Shown: one piece after another, positions 49,901 through 63,500 of the stretch
How positions within the stretch are numbered: position 1 is the first letter of the stretch
Layout of the letters: each line of letters begins with the position of its first letter
NCBI GenBank assembly: GCA_001692895.1
Contig: KV748222.1
Location: 1,332,683 to 1,396,682 of the forward strand
DNA length: 64,000 nucleotides
Reading direction: 5' to 3'
From: Cenococcum geophilum 1.58
Lineage: Eukaryota > Ascomycota > Dothideomycetes > Gloniales > Gloniaceae
The notes under the pieces: generated by a model
The model's input: the letters and a program-made list of their open reading frames with translations, nothing else
Database searches by the model: none
Told to the model about the DNA's origin: nothing
Position numbers and translations under genes: made by a program

Positions 49901-52900
49901 AGATTTAAAACTCTTAAGACGAGATAAGAATACTAAGTAAGCCTAGTTAGACTAAGGCTAGAGCTAAGCTTAAGTTAGAAGTAAGCTTGGGATTAAAGAA
50001 TTTAAGGGACTAAGAATTTGGAGTACAAATTAGGATACCTATAAGTAAGAGGTAAGGAGCTTCTTTATAGATTAGAGAATCTATAGCGCAAATAGTAATT
50101 AGACTAGAAGACAGATATATAGACCTAAAAGACTTACTAGGAGAACGTAGTGTTCGGCCTAAAGATTAAAAAGTTAATATTAAGACTAAGAAGCAAGAAG
50201 ACTTTAAGGATTAGTCTATAAGACGTAAACTAAAAGAAACTATAAAAGAGTTTAGGTAAAAAATTATTGCATAGTAAGAACAGAAACTAGATAAGAGATC
50301 TAGCGTATTAGGACGTATAAAGGACAGAGTATTAGTACGAAAAATTACTAATAGGCCGAGAATAGGCATACTAAGAGCTAAGTAGCTTACTAAACTAGAA
50401 GATAAAGAGGATTTAGGAATCCCTATTAGGTTTAAAAAACGATATATAAAGGGCTATTACAACGCAGTAATAAGAAAATACTTTCTTATGGATAAGCTAT
50501 ATACACTCTAATAGCTATACTAAAAGTGGTATAGACAGCGACATAATAATAAGTAGAAAGATTTCTATATATAATTAGATAAAAAAGTTATCTAAAACCA
50601 CCTAATTACAGAAAAAGTAATAAATTATATTAAGGGAGCCTTAATTATAATATTAAAGGATCTAAAGGAATAATTAGAGAACTAGAGAAGCGAGAGATAT
50701 ATTTTAGTACCTGCGAATAAAGCCGCAACGTTTAGATTAGCATAATAGAGGTTTAAACTTAAGGACGAAAATAAGCTAAGAGTTAACCCAAAGCACCTAG
50801 TACACTATACGCTATTATAGATTATATACGTAGATAATATATACAAAATGTATAAGAATCCAAAGGAAAAGAATTAGAAATACCCTATAAGGATATACTA
50901 GATAACAGATAAACAATAGTATAGAAATGCTAAGTATATATACAGCTAGCATCTAGTAAAAGTCTAAAAAGAAGAAAGTTTAATACTTTAACTAAAAAGA
51001 TTCCTTACGGAAGAATACTTAGATAGATAATAATAGTAGGAATATCTAGAGAACACCTATTTATAGTATATTAAAGATAAAAAGCGAACTAAGTATTGGC
51101 TAAAGAGTAAGCTAAGCGCGATAGAATTAAGTAGCTAATAGTTAGGAAAAGTAGAGGCCTATAGAACTAAAGGGAGCTAGTAGTAAAGCCTTAAACCCTT
51201 AAAGGAATTTAAAAACAATACCTAAATTTATAAGTTAAATAGTAAGATTAATAGTTTAAGGCATTAATAGATAGTAGAGTAATAAGGAACTATATCTTAC
51301 TAGTAGTAGTTAAAAGAATAGGGTTACCACACAGATAGAAGGAACATCCTTATTTATTAGTAATAATTTTAGGAGATCTAATAGCCTATAGAGGAGGTAT
51401 TATTAACCTTAAAACAGGACCTATTTAGATAACCATTAAAGGGAGATAAATTAAGATATCTTTTAATATCCTACTACTAGGAAGGGATAAGGCAGTATTA
51501 AAAATGCCTTAGTTATAGGAATATAATTTAAGGATTAATTAAATTACTAGTTAGGTTAATATTAGAAATACTTAACGCCATAAAATATAATAATAAGTTA
51601 AGTTAGTATAGTACTAGGTTAGAGTAATATATAAAGAGACTAAGCGAGGCTTAAGTTATATACTAAAGAGATACTATAAGTATAGTAAGAAACTATAGTT
51701 ACTAAAAAGTAAAAAGCTGTTAAAATATGTAGCATAGGACTATAAAATAGAATTAGAACTAGGAATAAGCCTAAGGTTCTTTCTAATCTACAAGCTTACC
51801 GAAGAAGAAGGTAAAGTATTAAAAGAGTTTATCTAAGAAAACCTATAAAAGGGATATATTAGACCATCGCAGTTATTAGTAGGTTATCCAGTACTGTTTA
51901 TACTAAAGAAGAATAGTAAACTAAGGCTGTATATTAACTATAAATAGTTAAATAGCATTACTTAAAAGAATAGGTATCCTTTACTCTTAATTAGTAAAAT
52001 CTAAGATAGGATTAGTAATACGCAAATCTTTATAAAAATAGATCTAAGATAGGCATATTATTAGATTAGGATTAAGGAAGGTAATAAATAAAAGGCAGCC
52101 TTTAGGTTAAAGGAAGGACTATATAAACTATTAGTTATACAATTCGGGCTTATAAACGCACTAGTAACGTTTTAGAAGCGTATTAATAATATATTAAGAG
52201 AACACTTAGATAAATTTATTATAGTATACCTTAATAATATTATTATCTACTTAATAACTAAGGAAAAATATAGGGAATATATTAAATAGGTCTTAAAAAG
52301 ACTACAAGAAGAACAGATGCTAGTAGTAATTAAGAAATGCAAATTCTTTACTAGGAAGACCAATTTTATTAAATTTATTATTAAACTAGGCTAACTTAGT
52401 ATAGATCTAAAGAAGATTAAGGCTATAGTAAATTAGTAAGAACTAGAGAACGTTATGCAATTAAGATTATTTTTAGGGTTTTGCAATTACTATAGAAGGT
52501 TTATAGCATAATAGTTAAAGAATATTAAACCATTTACGCGATTAATAAAGAAAGAAAAACTATAGATATAGGGAAAGGAATAATAGGAGCTATTTAAAAA
52601 GGTTAAAGAATTGTTTACCTAGAAGCTAGTTCTTAAGATCTATTAACTAGGACTAGAAATAGTTATAGAAATGGATATATTAGACTATATACTAGGGGCG
52701 TACTTTATATAAAGATATTAAAATAGATAGCACCTAGTAGCATATTATAGTTAGAAAATAACACTACTAAAACTAAACTATAATATCTATATTAAGGAGT
52801 TATTAGGTATAGTTATAGTACTAAAAAAATAAAGAGCATTTTTATAAGGTATAGAGAAACTATTTATAGTTAAAACGGATTATAAAAACCTAACAGGATT

Positions 52901-55240
52901 CCTAATAATAAAAGAACTTAATTAAAGATAGGTTAGATAGGCAGAGATGCTTATAGAATACTATTTTAAGATTTAGTATACTAAGAGTATAGAAAATATA
53001 TAAGTAGATACTCTAAGTAGAAAGACTAAACTATAAAATAATAAAAGGCTATTAGGGGCTTTATTATAAAAGGATATAGATAGATTAATTAGGTATAATT
53101 ATCTAAAGATTATAGTAATATAAGAAGAAAAGACCTATAAATTACTAGAAAGTAATTACATATAAAAAATCCTAGATATATAAATAAAGGATCTAGATTC
53201 GGAATAGTATAAAAATTAAGAAGTAATATATATACTAAGATCTATTATAAAGGAGTTTATTAAGTTATTTTATAAAGGACTAACTTAAAGACACAACGGA
53301 GCTATAGGCTTAGTGTTAAGATTTTAAGAGGAGTATATTATTAATAGAATTTAGAAACTAGCTAGGTAAGTTATAAAAAAATATCTAGATTGCTAAAGAA
53401 ATAAACTAATAAGGTATAAGCTATATAGAGAGCTATAACCTATTAAAATACTAGAGAGACTATAGGAGGTTATATTATAGGACTTTATTATTAAGTTACT
53501 AAAGTTAAGAAATCCTATTACCGGACAAGATTATAATATAATCTTAATAATAGTAGATAAGCTTATAAAGTGGGGATACTTTATAGCATATTTAGAAGAA
53601 ATATTAGCGGAAGATATTACTAAAATCTATATTAAAGAAGTATTTATAAGATATAGAGTACTAAGTAAGATTATATTAGATAAAGATTTAAGATTTATAG
53701 CAGTATTCTAGGAAGTATTTTTAGTAGAGTAAGGAGTTTAAGTAGTAACTTCTACTATATATTATCTATAGATAGACGGTTAAATAGAAAGATTAAATTA
53801 GATACTAGAATAGTATCTAAGGTATTATATTAATTACATATAGAATAATTAGGTATCGCTATTACTAGTTATACAGTTTATATATAATATAACACTATAA
53901 GAAGGAATAGGCATATTACTATTTAAGGCGAATTACGGATATAAGCTAAGGACCTTATTATTACTATATTAAATAAAGAAGATAAATAGTATAGCTAAGT
54001 AAAGAATAAAGAGTTTAATAAATCTTTATATAGACCTTATAGAAACAGCTAAGATAGTATAGTAAAGAATAAAAAAGTACTATAATATTAAGAGATCTAA
54101 GGGACTAGATCTTAAGGAGGGAGATAAAGTATAGCTACTATATAAAAATTTTAAGAGTTAACAACTAAGTAAGAAGTTAGACTACGTTAGACTAGGACCT
54201 TTTAAAATTATATAAAAAATTTTATTAGTTATATTTAAGTTAAACCTACTAGCTAGGATAAAGATCTACCCTATATAGTATATTTTAATACTAGAGCCAG
54301 TATATAGGAATATTAAGCTACTAGTTTATAAAGTAGATACGTATAGAGGATAAGAGGAAGATAAATGGTAAGTTTTAAAGATTATTAGTTATAAGGACGT
54401 AGATAATAAAATATAGTATAAAGTAAAGTAGATAGGCTATAACGAGACTACCTAAAAGCTACTAAAGAACCTAAAAAACGCTATAGGAAAGGTATAGGAG
54501 TATTAAAAGAGAAAAAGTTAGGCAATATTAATAAAGAGAAATCGCTAAAAAATAAGTTACCTAAGAGGGACCTAAGAAGAGCGACTGCTAAACTACTTGG
54601 AGTTATTTCCTTCTCTATTAGAAGAGAATCTATTTTTTTATTACTAAGTTTCTATAAACCTTATTAAATAAGTTTCTACTTCTTTAAACAAACCTTTTTA
54701 TAGATATATTCTAAACGCTAAAGATAAGTATAAGCTAAACGCTAAGCTTTAAGAATATGTATAAACTCTTTTAAGGTATATTAGACTATAAGCAGCGCTA
54801 AGGATAGCTTATTATTAAGCTTTATAGCGGCAAATTAAATATAAGACCCTATAATAAATTACTTAGAAAACTTAGAGACTATTAAAAGTTATAAAACGCG
54901 TATACTTAGCGTTAGAAATTAAGTAAATATTATAAAATATTTAAATATTTGCTTTAGTGCACTCTATATAAAAAGAGGGCTGCCGAGATAAAGGACTCGC
55001 TAATATAATATAAACAAACCCTTTTTTCGCGTAACAAAAATACGGAGATAGTATTATTTTACTAAGCAATAGTATAAAAGAGACTATATGCATATAATAA
55101 AGAGTTAAAGAAAAAGAAGGTGCTTTAGGTATTATAAGTAACAATATTAACCAAATTAATTAAATAAATATTATACCTCTAGTAAATAACTTAGAGATGC
55201 TAGGTATCTTTAAGGATAAAAATAGAGAGGAGGGAGATGG

Positions 55241-55666
55241 TGTTATAAACGCTTTAAGTATAATATTATAACTACTTAGAAAAGAGTTAGAAGAAGCTAG
55301 TTAGTTAATATAAGTATAGTCTAGAATAGAACCTATAGAACTATATAATAAGGAATAGTAAGTAGAGTTATGTAATATAATCTATATAATCTATATAATC
55401 TACAAGATCTATAACAGAGTAAATAGAGTAGATAGAGTAGATAGAGTAACAACTTTCTTAAGAGTACAGTTATGTATTTAAGGACCCTTAGTCCCTACCT
55501 AGATAGTTCTTTTTTTGTAGTAATTCTTAGAATATGATTAGAGTTAATTTATTGGGCAACCACTCTACTAGTTATTATTACGTTATTAACTACTATCTTT
55601 GCATTTCCTATACACCTAGCCCATTGACAGAACCTATTGTAGTTACTACTACCAGGTTCCATTACA
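55241..55666 (+). repeat. 3' LTR of gypsy G
   Basis: A 426-bp match to 34092-34517, directly after the polypurine tract and followed by CTAAC. Confidence 0.93.
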
Positions 55667-56739
55667 CTAACTATTTTTATAATCTTTAGCAAAATAACCC
55701 TATTTTCTATAATTTATATAAGCTCCTTTTTTAAACTATTTTTCTTATTATAGAGTCCGCCTAAACGTCTTCTGCTACTAAGATCCTTAGTTTAGTCTCT
55801 ACTCTTTAGACCTTTAATTACTTAATCCTTATCCTTTAAGTTTCTATAGTTGTTTACTCTTATACTCTTTAGGTCTATTAGCTCTAATCCGCTATTCTAT
55901 AGTTTCTAACTTAGTTAATATATGCCTTGCGCCTTATATAACTGTAAAAATCTATTTTAACCCTTTTTAGCCTGTTCCTATTAACAGATTCTATTATTAA
56001 TTTTAATCGCTTAATTTATTAATTCCCTAAGTATATCCACATCTTTTATTAAAATAATTACATTCTAGACTTTTGCTTTAAGTCCCTGTTTATATTATAC
56101 TATAAGCGCCCTATTATTCTATTTAACCTATATAGCTAGTATTTAGAACTATATTATGTATTTAATTACTAAGGTTTATTATACTAGGTTTTAGAGCTTT
56201 TATTCCACTATAGTAGTTACTTTTAGGTCCCTAAATATCTGTATAAGTTATTCCGTAAATCCTCCCTAACTTAAAATATAAACTTAACTTTTAGGTTTAT
56301 AGTCGTGCTTCCGTTTTCCTATATCTTAGTAAGGTAAAGTTTAAACTACTTAAGTGCTTTTCCTATTAAAAACAATCCCGCGTAAACCACTTAGTTTATT
56401 AGTATAGTAAGCTTTACATCCTCCTATATTACTTTAAAACGTATTTATACGAAAAACCCTTTAAGCTTTAATTTTTCTCCTAAAAATTGCTTAACTAATA
56501 GTAGCTTAACCTTTGCTACTCCAATACCATTAATTCGTTCTTTAAGTATTTGATTATTATCTATTAATTAATTAACCATTTTCTATAGTTAATCTACTGT
56601 AACTAGCTGCAAATCTATATTCCTTATACTAGTGTTTTTACTTATCCCTAAAGTAGTTACTACTATTAATAGCGTTGTAACTAGTGCTTTCGGTAGCATA
56701 TTATTTAACTTTATTAATACTATAACTAGGTAGTAAATA

Positions 56740-57160
56740 TATAATAAAGCCTTATAGTAAGAACTACGGCAAACTCGCTAATAGGCTAAGTGTATAGGTA
56801 AATAAGAAGTTAACAATATAATAATAACTAGTGGAGTAGTTAAATAATAGATTAACTCTAATTATATTCTAAGATTTACTATAAAGAAGAGAACTATCTA
56901 GGTAAGGACTATGGTCCTTTAAATATATAATACTACGCTTAAAAAATGTACTAAGTACGTTAGTATGTTAATATGTTAGTACATTACATTCCTATATTTC
57001 TATATTCCTACGTTCCGAACTTATAATATAACTAGCTATATAACTTAGCTACCTTTTATCCTATAGCTTAATCGGTTCTAGCGCCTCTTATACTATCTTA
57101 ACTAACCCATTTATATCTCTTTTTAGTAGTTATACTACTACTAATATAAGGTCCGTAATA
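56740..57160 (-). repeat. 5' LTR of gypsy C
   Basis: A 421-bp LTR whose ends align with those of B and H (plus start TATAATAAAGCC, end GTCCGTAATA), with a different interior that includes repeated TTAGTA/CATTAC-type sequence. Its 3' partner is outside the window. Confidence 0.85.
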
Positions 57161-57895
57161 CCTAGACGCCCCTTAGATAGTTACTAGTTATATACTAGGA
57201 GCACATGCCTATAGTATATAGTCTCCATAATCCTAAAGGCCTTACCTTCTTAAGGATTTATCTCTCTTACTAATCTATTTTATTCCACAATTATGTCCTT
57301 ATAGTCCCCTTATATTCTATTTCTAATTACCCCTTAAGCCCCTCTACTTTTTCTATATTTGGTTATATTATAATTATATACCCGGTTATTGTCTTAAGGA
57401 GAGTAGGCTCCCTATACTGTAAAAGTATAGCTACGGCGGCCTAGGTGCGGCTTACCAGTAGGGAAAGGTTATATTTATTTTTAATTTTGCTTAGCTATTA
57501 GAGAATTTAATTAAAAGTTTACTAAAGGGGCGCCTAAGGTTTGCTAGACTGGTGGAGCCATTTTACTAGCTATATTGGTTTATTATAGCTAACAGTTACT
57601 TCCCTATAATTATAGATACTAGATATATCTAATAGGCTTTATATTTTATTAGATACCTTTTTAATAAAGGTCTTCCCACTTTATAGTGTAGTATTCGCCT
57701 ATTCTTGCTATAGAGAGCTATTATTAGGTATAAGTTTAGCGGACGCGCGCAAGTATAAACTACTGTTATTTAACGTATGTCTCCCCTATAATATATATAT
57801 TGTAAGGGGATTCTCTAGGTGTTTTTTAGGGTTCTTTTAGTTAGTTTTAGTCTTTTTAGGCTAGGTGCAGCAAGAGCTCCCATGGCTTCAAACCT
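57161..57895 (-). mobile_element. LINE L2: 5' end of a Tad-like LINE (target of gypsy C)
   Basis: Right of the C LTR the sequence matches the ORF1/5' leader of L1 (48255-48800) on the minus strand and, over about 57165-57325, the ORF1 of L0 near 15915-16080. The 5' terminus near 57885-57895 adjoins the DUF3435 gene. The remainder of L2 should follow the missing 3' LTR of C beyond the left edge of the window. Confidence 0.75.
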
Positions 57896-60200
57896 ATTAT
57901 AATTAAGCTTAGGTTACTATTATATTAACTACCTTATTAGCTTCTTACTAAACATTATAAAAATTAAAGAACTATATTATTTTAGCTATAGAGCCTAGTT
58001 ACTAAATATAGTAATAATAATAATTTATTGCTTAACGTCCAATTTAGATCCCTATTAGGCCTACGCGGACTACTCCTTATATATATATAGGGAGAAACCT
58101 CTATTTAAGAAAACCCCGTAATCTATCTCCCTGCCTTTTAGGACTTACCTATAAAGTGCCTACAAGGCGCCTATAAGTTACCTATAGTGCTCCTACTACC
58201 TTACTTTTTAACCTTTTTAGGAACCACTACTGCTGTAATAAGCCTACGGACGCGCTAGTATCGCAAACTTTACTTTACTACTGTAGAGTTATTAGGGGGC
58301 GCCCGTTACTTACCCCCGCCCTTTATTACTATTTCCTTTACAACCCAGAACTAGTTTAGACATTTTAGTAATAAGCTACTAGGTAACCGCCTTAAGGCCT
58401 TTTTATATTAAGAGCAGTATATTATAGTTCTCTATACTAGCTACTAAGAATATTACTTCTTAGTTAGTGCATAAGGGGCATAATAGTATTATGTATTTTA
58501 GTGTCTGTCTTAGCCAACTATATTTATATCTTAGGCTACTTACTAGAATACCCACCTAGTAGAGCCAGTCTTTTAGTCCTATTATTCCTGTTCTTAAAAG
58601 TATTGCTATTATATTTTCTACCTTTATTAGGCCTTCTTAGAGCCCTAAAGTATTTACCCCCTATAGCATTAACTATGCTATAGCTTAGGTTCCTCTTACC
58701 TTAGTTAGCCTCTATACCTTTAACTCCTATATACCTCTCTAGCGTTAGTCTAGCCAGTATTATATTACGGTAGATAGTTTCCTAGCATTCTTTTATACTC
58801 TACTTTAGCTCCTTCCTCTTTTTTACTATTATTTTTACTAGCCTCTTATACGTCTCCCTTCCTCCTCTATATAGGCCTAGGCCCTAAAGTAACACTATTT
58901 TTCTTCTACTTTCTTTACCTATTACTCTAATATATCTTCCCTACTTTAGGGTTATTAGTTTATTCTCCTATAGGGCGCCCTAGGGTCCCTTTATAGTTTA
59001 TTTAAGCGTGTTTTAATATACTTTATAACATTAGAGTTGCGTTTATTTTTACTAAATATAGTAAAGAAAGGTATTATAGCGTAGAGGTTTATTTAAAGTT
59101 TAAATCCTATTTAATATTAAAACTACTTACTAAAATACTAGCTTGTTTTTCTAGTTTTCTTTTTATTTTAGTTACGTAGTTGTTTAATATAGGTTAATAT
59201 AAAGCTAGAATATTTATTTAATAGACTTAAATTTAAGTTTAAAAGCATTATTAAGGATGCCTAAAACAATTATATATATTATTAAATTAAAAATTAGGTC
59301 TTTAACTTTATAAATATAAAATATCTTACTATATCTAAGTTAGTAGTTATTAAAGAAAAGCTTTTAAGTAAGATTTACTATTTATAATTCTATCTATATA
59401 TTTTAGTAAACTATAAATTAATCTCTATAGTAAGAAGATCTTACTTAGCATTAGGCTTTTAAAGGAGAATAAGGGTGATATATTTATAATATAAAGTCTT
59501 AACAGGTTTATCTAAATCTATATTAATTTTATCCTAGAATTTTTTATTCTTTCTATTATCTTTATTATTATCTTTACTGTTATTTTTACTACTATCTTTA
59601 TTACTACTTTTACTAGCTTTTATATCTCTATCCTTATTATAGTTTTTAAAAGCATATTTAGTTACTACTTTTATATTTCTCTTAATATAGATTAATGCGC
59701 CTGGCTGGGTTGCTATATATATATAAATAAGTATTAGAAAAGCGAGTTATAGTACCTATTACTTATTTAGAAATATAGAGTTATTTAGGGCCTAATAGTA
59801 GTATAAAATATAAAAAATATTATTAATATTTATTACTAGTTTCTCTTTTATAGTTGTATTAAGCTAGTACTCCTTAATTAATGGCCTATTAATATACTAT
59901 CATAATTAGCGAGTTTTATAAATATTTAAAGTTATTTCTATATATTATTAATTTCTACTCTAGGGCCTTTTAGCTAATTCCTTTTAGTGTATTTTTAATA
60001 GAGCTACCTTTAATATTTAAATTTCTAGTAAATACTAGTCCTTTTCTACAATAAATAATTATCTCAAATCTATTTTTAAAAAAAGCTTTATATTATTATT
60101 TAAGGTGCTTTTAATAAATTAAATAGGATATTCTTTAATATTCTTATAGAACCTAAAGAGTAAGTAATAGAATTTTATATTAAATTAAAGGACCTTTACC
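57896..60200 (-). pseudogene. DUF3435 tyrosine-recombinase-like gene, copy 1, truncated and LINE-interrupted
   Basis: On the minus strand, stop-tolerant reading gives the DUF3435 layout: an ILxxYINxPL-type N-terminal part (about 59850-60000), KEKxV, an NSIF...QLAFLIL stretch, then IATQPGALI (about 59690-59720). The last matches the family TGxRPGAL box, but the catalytic Arg reads Gln, a G-to-A change. An acidic/basic Asn/Lys/Asp/Ser-rich insert and a LYYKxITL segment follow. LINE L3 splits the frame at 58014-59050, and the C-terminal arm stops at LINE L2. DUF3435 proteins are fungal tyrosine recombinases related to Cryptons and to Starship captains. Stops are frequent and RIP-like. The exact start is not determinable. 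Confidence 0.72.
58014..59050 (-). mobile_element. LINE L3: 5'-truncated Tad-like LINE, 1.04 kb
   Basis: It matches the 3' end of L1 (35228-35861 plus 43906 onward), with the same AATAATAATAAT-type tail on the left. A 13-bp target duplication ACTAAATATAGTA flanks it (58001-58013 and 59051-59063). Only the last kilobase of the LINE is present, the usual result of incomplete reverse transcription. The 60-codon plus-strand open frame inside is antisense to the LINE and is not a gene. Confidence 0.9.
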
Positions 60201-60350
60201 TCGCCTATTAGACTAAAATCTTGTTTATATTATTTATTATTAAGGGTAAATAATTTTTCTTTACTACTTTAGCCCTCTTATTATTTTTATAAACTTTTTA
60301 GTAATACTTAGCTAAATACTTAAGTTAAGTAGGTGGACTTTTTAGTTTAT

Positions 60351-60410
60351 GCCTAGGCTTCTACCTAGGTTTATAACTAGGTTTCTACCTAGGGTTTTAC
60401 TTAGGCGTTT
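60351..60410 (-). repeat. Short imperfect repeat near the junction of the two DUF3435 copies
   Basis: Units resembling CTTCTACCTAGG recur about four times. On the minus strand they read as a Lys/Pro/Arg/Gln-rich low-complexity tract. It could be the end of copy 2 or the start of copy 1; the boundary is unclear. Confidence 0.55.
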
Positions 60411-60539
60411 ATATTATAGGACTATATATCTAATACCCTATAAATAAAAAAACTATAGTAATAATAGGGTAAACCTAGAGTTTTAATATTTAAATTAAAA
60501 TAAGATAGAGTAATTAAGTAAGCTAAATTATAGTATAAA

Positions 60540-63500
60540 TTAGAAATTAAGATAAGTAGAAGTATAATAGCCTTAGTAGTAATGAGGTAAAGGTGAACTA
60601 ATAACCTTATTAAAAAAACTAAAAATAGTACGTTAATGGTAGTAAGGCTAAGTAGATAATTATAGAAGACTATAGTAAGTATATCTAGCTTTATGCATTT
60701 TTAGGGACTTAGAACGCTAGATATGTCCTATATAATAGGTAAAGTACTAGCTATAATTTGCTAGAATAATAGATAGCCTACTTTTAGAATTAGGAATATG
60801 GGGCTATACCGGTAATAAGTAATTAAATATAAAAATGCGTAAGGTTAAAAGTTTTAATAGAGAGATATATCGCTTAGGGCTTGGCGTATAGGACAAGCGC
60901 TGCTTAAAACAGCGAGTAAACTACCTAAAATAGATACTAGTGTCCTAAGACACAGAGTTACTATAGTAATATGTTTTTATTTAAAACTATATTTTACTAG
61001 TTCTAGTTTCTACTCTTTCTTACTTAAACTAACAGCAAATAGGGCAAGTTATTATTTTAAATCTTTAGTCTTAATTCTATTAAAAAAATTAAGCTATATT
61101 TCTTTCCGTTTCTCTCTTTTTAAGGTCTTCTTCTAATTTTCTAAATCTAATGCAGCTTGCGTATATAATTTATACTCTTTACTCCTAAGTGCCCGTATAT
61201 TTTTAAAAGTTCCGTATAGTTTCCTAGTTGCTTTAAATAAGGCATTACGCCGCTAACAAAGCTCTATAATAAGTGGGTAAGTCTTAAAAGAATTATTTAT
61301 TAGATTTGCAACGGCTTTAGGAGCCTATAGGTTGGTATCCTAACTAATATAAGTTAGGAACTTAAAAAGTATATTAGTAAACGGGCGTCTAAGGAAAGCA
61401 GCCTACACGATATATTAAATTCGCTTATTTATATAAGCCTAATAGCTCCCAGTATCTCTATAACCTATAACCTGTTATAATTAAGCTTAGGTTACTATTA
61501 TATTAACTACCTTACTAGCTCCTCGCCAAATATTATAGGGATTAAAGATCTATATTATTTCGGCTATAAAGCCTAGTCGCTAAATATAGTAGAGAAAGGT
61601 ATTATAGCGTAGAGGTTTATTTAAAGTTCGAATCCCGTCTAATATTAGAACTGCTTACTAGAATACTAGCTTATTTTTCTAGTTTTCTTTCTATTTTAGT
61701 CGTGTAGTTATTTAATATAGGTTAACGCGAAGCTAGAATACTTGTTTAATAGACTTAAATCTAAGTTTAAAAGCATTATTAAGGATACCTAGAATAATTA
61801 TATATATTATTAAATTGAAAATTAGGTCGTTAACTTTGTAAATATAAAATATCTTACAATATCTATGTTAGCAGTTATTAAAGAAAAGGCTTTTAAGTGA
61901 GCTTTACCATTTATAATTCCGTCTATATTCTTTAATAAACCGTAAATTAATCTTTATAGCAAGAAGATCTCGCTTAGCTTTAGGCTTTTAAAGGAAAATA
62001 AGGGTGATATATTTATAGTATAATGTCTTAATGGGTTTATCTAACTCTATATTTATTTTATTCTAAAATTCTTTATCCTTTCTATTATCTTTATTGTTAT
62101 CTTTTTAGGGGTTAACCAGTTTAGGGCCTAAGGGTATTAGGAGTATAGGTAGATAGTAAGCTCCAGTAGAGCGTATATATAGCGCAAGCGGCCTATAAGG
62201 GCTAAGTATAGTATATTATATTATCTAGGATCGTTAATTCTATATAGGGTCCATACTTCTAGAGGTCACGCCTACTATATATAGCAGTTATCCGGCCAAC
62301 TATAACGTATAGGTCTAGTATTTAGGCCATTGGAGAATCTAAAAAAGGCCCCCCTAAGTTACTCCTTAAACCACTCTAAAAGGTCTAAATAGCCTGCCTC
62401 TAAAGTATAATAGGCGCATATAAGCGAACGGCCACAGCACTACTTAAAAAGGAAGCCAATATTCCCCCCCTATAACTATATATTAAAGCCGCTATAATAT
62501 AAAGGGCGTAAAATAAACGCAACTCTAATATTATAAAGTATATTAAAACACGCCTAAATAAACTATAAAGGGACCCTAGGGCGCCCTATAGGAGAATAAA
62601 CCAATAGCCCTAAAGTAGGGAAGATATATTAAAGAAATAAGTAAAGAAAGCAAAAGAAGAATAGTGCTGCTTTAGGGCCCAGGCCTATATAGAGGAGGAA
62701 GGGAGACATATAAGAGGCCAATAAAGATAATAATAAGAAAAAGAAAGAAGCTAAAGTAGAGTATAAAAGAACGCTAGGAAACTATCTACTGTAATATAAT
62801 ACTAGTTAAACTAACGCTAAAGAGGCGTATAGGAGTTAAAGGTATAGAGGCTAACTAAGGCAAGAGGAACCTAAGCCGTAGTATAGTTAACGCTATAGGG
62901 GGTAAACACTCTAAAGCTTTAAGAAGGCCTAATAAAGGCAGAAAATATAATAGTAATACTCTTAAGAATAGGAATAATAGGACTAAAAGACTGGCTCTAC
63001 TAGGTGGGTATCTTAGTAGGTAGCCTAAGATGCGAATATAGCTAGCTAAGACAGACACTAAAACATATAATATTATTATGCCCCTTATACATTAACTAAG
63101 AAGTAATACTTTTAGTAGCTAGTATAGAGAACTACAATATACTGCTCTTAATATAAAAAGGCCTTAGGCGGTTACCTAGTAGCTTATTAGCTAAAATATA
63201 CTAAACTAGTTTTAGGTTATAAAGGAAATAGTAATAAAGGGCGGGGGGGTAAGCAACAGGCGCCCCCTAATAACTCTATAGTAGTAGAGTAAAGTATATA
63301 ATACTAGCGCGTCCGTAGGCTTGTTACGGCAGCAGTGGTTCCTAAAAAGGTTAAAAAGTAAGATAGTAAGAGCACTATAGGTGACTTGCAGGCGCCCCGT
63401 AGGCGCCTTATAGGCAAGTCCTAAAAGGCAGGGAGATAAATTACGGGGTTTTCTTAAATAGAGTTTTCTCCCTATATATATAAGGAGTAGTCCGCGTGGG

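Larger units (their letters stand above)
34092..55666 (+). mobile_element. Gypsy element G: chromodomain LTR element split by LINE L1
   Basis: A plus-strand copy closest to A, inserted in gag of C with the 5-bp duplication CTAAC (34087-34091 and 55667-55671). LTRs are at 34092-34517 and 55241-55666. Gag starts near 34562, is broken at about 35227 by L1, and resumes at 48841. Then come the zinc knuckle (about 49195-49245), protease (about 51250-51300), reverse transcriptase (about 51840-52360), integrase (about 53300-54250), chromodomain (about 54400-54500) and a polypurine tract (about 55224-55240). Without the insertion it would be about 8 kb. It is heavily broken by RIP-like change. Confidence 0.92.
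16325..57160 (-). mobile_element. Gypsy element C: multiply interrupted chromodomain-family LTR element
   Basis: Pieces of one minus-strand gypsy copy are found at 16325-16424, 23341-23959, 31754-34091 and 55667-57160. In that order they run from reverse transcriptase through protease and gag to the 5' LTR, matching B and H without gaps once the insertions are set aside. Insertions in it are D, B, a solo LTR, a MITE and G, and probably L0 at the left end. The 3' part of pol and the 3' LTR are not in the window. C itself sits in LINE L2: L2 sequence starts directly after the C LTR at 57161. It is heavily broken. Among the A/B/C/G/H family C has the most distinct LTR interior. Confidence 0.85.

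Noticed and set aside
54941-55144. 67-codon minus-strand open frame
   Set aside because: It is antisense within gypsy G, in the region after the chromodomain. The same segment in A, B and H does not support it.
12669-57895. L0 and L2 as two halves of one LINE split by gypsy C
   Set aside because: L0 continues past the point at which C entered L2 and abuts C internal sequence, not a C LTR. The two are separate copies.
61574-61645. tRNA-like box B (GTTCGAATCCC) with a possible acceptor pairing nearby
   Set aside because: The spacing does not allow D and anticodon arms, and the T stem does not pair. The segment lies inside the DUF3435 frame, where it reads as ordinary coding sequence, and copy 1 does not preserve it.
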